Origin: Marinilabilia sp.
GTDB lineage: Bacteria; Bacteroidota; Bacteroidia; Bacteroidales; Marinilabiliaceae
DNA: 34,795 nucleotides
Reading direction: 5' to 3'
Assembly (NCBI RefSeq): GCF_016278715.1
Contig: NZ_JADQBH010000229.1
Location: forward strand, 1 to 34,795
Both the position numbers and the translations under genes were made by a program. The notes under the pieces were generated by a model. The model did no database searches. It worked only from the letters and a program-made list of their open reading frames with translations, and was not told the origin of the DNA. Within the stretch, counting starts at the first letter, position 1. Every line of letters begins with the position of its first letter. Shown one piece after another: positions 32,127 through 34,795 of this stretch.

Positions 32127-34676
32127 ATGATGTCCAGACTCATTTTTATTATTCTCACTTTACTTTGCACTGTTTCTTCTATTTCTGCAAATGACGAATT
32201 CTATATTAATCCCGAACCGGCATGGGTTCAATCGATTCAATTTGAGCTGGATGCCCACCTAATCAGTAAGAATAAGTCCAACGGGGTAAGTTATTTATTG
32301 CTCGACATCCAGGAAAATGTTGAAAAAAAGAAGCTTTTTCAGCACCACTCTATAAAAATAAATAATGAAACAGGCATCCAGAATTACTCCGACCTTTGGA
32401 TAAACTACGATCCCTCCTATCAACAAATTCATTTTCATAAGTTGGTTGTTCACCGAAATAACCGCCAAATAGATCGCTTAAAAAGAGAAGATTTCAAAAT
32501 CACACGCAACGAAACGGACCTGAGTCGGAATATTTACAATGGTAATTATACCGCAGGCATCTATTTGGAGGATATTCAGGTGGGTGATGTTATTGAATAT
32601 GCATACACTTTAAAAGGGAGCAACCCTGTATTTGAAGGAAACTATATTAATGAATTCTATCTGGAGTATGGGGTTCCAATGAATAAGATATTTCTGCAAA
32701 TTACGTATCCCCGGGAAAGAAACATCCAATATAAGCTATTCAAGAGCAAAGAAAAACCGGAAAAAACTACTGAGAATGGTCAGATAACTTTAACCTGGAA
32801 TTTTTCTGATGTATCAGAAGTGGTTACCAATTCCGAATTACCCGGCTGGTACTCCCCTTATGCAAAAGTTCAACTTAGTGAGTTCACCCATTGGAAGGAA
32901 GTTATTGAATGGGGTGAAAGCCTTTTCCCTCAGGTGGATATTAAAGGTACGCCCCTGGGTAAAAAATTCCGTGAAATTACCAAAGGATTAAATAACCAGC
33001 ATGAAAAAATAAACGCGCTAATCAGGTTTGTTCAGGATGAGGTCAGGTATGTGGGAATTGAAGCCAGTGTTAATTCTCATAAGCCACATCATCCACAGGA
33101 AGTTTTTGCAAAACGTTTTGGAGACTGCAAAGATAAATCATATCTGTTGGTTGTCTTGCTCAGACATCTGGGCGAAAAAGCCTGGCCTGCTTATGTAAAT
33201 ACTATTGTGAAGCACAAAGTGAAGGAGCATCTGCCATCGCCTATTGTTTTCAATCACGCCATCGTGGCCATTCAAAATAAGAATGAACTGTACTTTGTAG
33301 ATCCAACCTTCTCGAATCAGGAAGGAGATTTCAGACAAGCTTACAACGGAAACTATCAAACCGCTTTGGTTGTCGATAAAGCGAAAAGTGGACCGGTGGA
33401 TATACCAGTTGCGTCCAAAGAGAAGATTATTATTCACGAAAAAATTGAAACCACCGACACCATTCAACCGGCCAAATACATAGTTGAAAGCACCTACATG
33501 GGAAGCGAAGCCGATCAAATAAGGACATCCTTCCGGTCACGTACGCGCAAAGAGATGGAATCTTCTTATCTCGACTTTTACGACTATGTCTATCCAAGTA
33601 TGCGAATGGTTGATGAAGTGGAAATACTTGACAATAAAGAAGACAACATTGTAAAAACAAAGGAGCATTTTGAAATTGATGATTTCTGGACTTACGATAA
33701 CTCCTCCACTGTAAATGATTATATTTCAATAATTACCCCGACCAACCTTCGGTACTATATCTCCGAACCGAAGCAGAAAAACAGGGATATGCCCTACTCT
33801 ATCTATCATCCCATCGAAATAGAAAACAAGATAGAATTCATTAATACAAAAGAGTTTTCCGTGGAAGAAACCCAGGGAGAGATAAGCAACCCCTCTTTCC
33901 ATTTCTCATATAATGTCTCCCATTCAGGAAAGAAAGTGACTTTTGACTATCGGTATAAGTCATTGAAAGACCACGTAACAGTCGCTGATTTTGACGACTA
34001 CTACAAGGATGTGGAGGAAATTATTAATTCCACATGGTACCGGTTTACCTACGGAAAAAATGGCGAGTTACCCACAGGTTCTTCAACCAACTGGTTGATG
34101 GTCATTATTTCTATCTTTTCTGTTATCATCCTGGTTTACATCGCTGAAAAACTATACCGCAAGGACGTTCAAACAATCGCCCCCCCGGAAAAACCACTGA
34201 AAATTGGAGGCTGGCTTCTACTCCCGACCATAGGTCTCTTAATCTCACCCTTTGTCTCCCTTTATACTCTTTTTAGCGCAGACTATTTCAATCAGGAATC
34301 CTGGGAGTTTATTAGCTCAGCTTCCAGCGCAGGCTACAACAAAATATGGTCCGCGACCTTTGTAATGGAGTTATTGGTTAATATATTGCTGGTTGTTTAT
34401 ACCTTGTTCCTTATATTAATCCTGTTCAAAAGAAGGACTATTTTCCCCATTCATTATGTTGTTTTCAGAATCTTGTTTTTACTGTTTATTGTAACAGACA
34501 TTATTCTCGTTGGAATGATAGATTCTGAATACTTTGCACACCAGGGTCCTGATATTAAGAAGTTGGTTCAGGCTACTGCAGCAGCTGCTATATGGGTACC
34601 CTATATGTTTATTTCCCAGCGGGTAAAAAATACATTTTTTGTCAGATTTAACTCTTCTAAGAAGTTGAAGAATTAA
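32127..34676 (+). CDS. DUF3857-transglutaminase-DUF2569 membrane protein
   Basis: ATG at 32127 gives a clean signal peptide (MMSRLIFIILTLLCTVSSIS-AN); an ATG at 32073 would add 18 residues. The 849-residue protein has a DUF3857 domain (about 40-230) and a transglutaminase-like domain (about 255-430). Its probable triad is Cys334 (GDCKDKS), His377 (FNHAIV) and Asp392 (VDPTF). A second beta-rich region runs to about 640, followed by a helix (about 655-678) and a DUF2569-type four-helix region (about 690-840, PLKIGGWLLLPTIGLLISP). The enzyme part should be periplasmic and linked to the inner membrane. Substrate unknown. DUF3857-transglutaminase proteins are common in Bacteroidota; the C-terminal DUF2569 fusion is less usual. 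Confidence 0.9.
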   Translation: MMSRLIFIILTLLCTVSSISANDEFYINPEPAWVQSIQFELDAHLISKNKSNGVSYLLLDIQENVEKKKLFQHHSIKINNETGIQNYSDLWINYDPSYQQIHFHKLVVHRNNRQIDRLKREDFKITRNETDLSRNIYNGNYTAGIYLEDIQVGDVIEYAYTLKGSNPVFEGNYINEFYLEYGVPMNKIFLQITYPRERNIQYKLFKSKEKPEKTTENGQITLTWNFSDVSEVVTNSELPGWYSPYAKVQLSEFTHWKEVIEWGESLFPQVDIKGTPLGKKFREITKGLNNQHEKINALIRFVQDEVRYVGIEASVNSHKPHHPQEVFAKRFGDCKDKSYLLVVLLRHLGEKAWPAYVNTIVKHKVKEHLPSPIVFNHAIVAIQNKNELYFVDPTFSNQEGDFRQAYNGNYQTALVVDKAKSGPVDIPVASKEKIIIHEKIETTDTIQPAKYIVESTYMGSEADQIRTSFRSRTRKEMESSYLDFYDYVYPSMRMVDEVEILDNKEDNIVKTKEHFEIDDFWTYDNSSTVNDYISIITPTNLRYYISEPKQKNRDMPYSIYHPIEIENKIEFINTKEFSVEETQGEISNPSFHFSYNVSHSGKKVTFDYRYKSLKDHVTVADFDDYYKDVEEIINSTWYRFTYGKNGELPTGSSTNWLMVIISIFSVIILVYIAEKLYRKDVQTIAPPEKPLKIGGWLLLPTIGLLISPFVSLYTLFSADYFNQESWEFISSASSAGYNKIWSATFVMELLVNILLVVYTLFLILILFKRRTIFPIHYVVFRILFLLFIVTDIILVGMIDSEYFAHQGPDIKKLVQATAAAAIWVPYMFISQRVKNTFFVRFNSSKKLKN

Positions 34677-34712
34677 CCCCGTCCATCCTTCTTTCTCGGG
34701 AATACAAAAATG

Positions 34713-34750
34713 AATTCCCCGGAAGCAACAGCACTTGCCGCCGGGGAATT
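34713..34750 (-). terminator. Perfect 10-bp hairpin, terminator between convergent genes
   Basis: AATTCCCCGG (34713-34722) pairs with CCGGGGAATT (34741-34750), with an inner GCAA/TTGC. On the minus strand CATTTTTG follows directly, so it probably terminates a gene entering from the right edge. It may also stop plus-strand transcripts from the transglutaminase gene. Confidence 0.65.
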
Positions 34751-34795
34751 ACTGAGAAAAACTGAATGTTCAGGCCTGATTAAACCTGAACAGAT

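Overview
The window looks like a chromosomal segment of a Bacteroidota bacterium. The evidence is a SusC/SusD pair, a hybrid two-component regulator fused to an AraC domain, several lipoproteins with a Bacteroidota-style lipobox, an ECF sigma factor overlapping its downstream partner, and a perfect TAnnTTTG -7 promoter element. Coding regions have moderate GC and the spacers are AT-rich. The class is probably Bacteroidia. A Marinilabiliales/Prolixibacteraceae-like host is only a guess from the style of the proteins. No rRNA, tRNA, CRISPR array or intact transposase was seen.

Layout. (1) 1-9.8 kb is a patchwork of small envelope and housekeeping genes: a truncated membrane protein overlapping an ECF sigma factor, a DUF3784 protein, a lipoprotein hydrolase, an SH3b membrane protein, an XRE regulator, a lipoprotein, a GNAT/Nudix pair with overlapping stop and start codons, and an integral-membrane acyltransferase. 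Its spacers are rich in repeats: two tandem copies of a hairpin element, a dispersed ~56-bp repeat, a three-stem element, a 12-bp perfect stem and a pair of CCGGCCGG palindromes. A decayed carboxypeptidase-regulatory-like (SusC N-terminus) fragment lies among them. (2) 9.8-12.8 kb looks accessory: a gene-free stretch with GC-rich inverted repeats, a very AT-rich two-gene unit (zinc ribbon plus three-helix membrane protein), and a SAM methyltransferase behind a long structured leader with a possible leader peptide and a strong terminator. (3) 12.8-28.4 kb is a polysaccharide utilization locus. On the minus strand, in transcription order, it carries SusC, SusD, GH43, a decayed ORF, a 682-residue unassigned protein, a GH43 arabinanase-like enzyme, GH2 and a terminator. 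A 1346-residue hybrid two-component sensor/regulator is divergent on the plus strand. (4) 28.7-31.7 kb is a small envelope/stress group: a cyclophilin-like protein, a YihY/BrkB membrane protein, a DUF1328 peptide, CsbD and a 2-TM peptide, with the C-terminal remnant of an AI-2E-type transporter. (5) 32.1-34.7 kb is a DUF3857-transglutaminase-DUF2569 protein.

How the genes work together. In the PUL, the periplasmic propeller of the sensor should bind an oligosaccharide and activate the minus-strand operon. SusD and SusC then capture and import glycan, and the two GH43 enzymes, the GH2 and the unassigned protein degrade it. One GH43 has the hallmarks of an endo-arabinanase, so an arabinose-containing pectic or arabinan-like glycan is the best guess. 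The 682-residue protein is the most likely source of a new activity. The methyltransferase leader and the AT-rich pair are the other places where something undescribed could lie.
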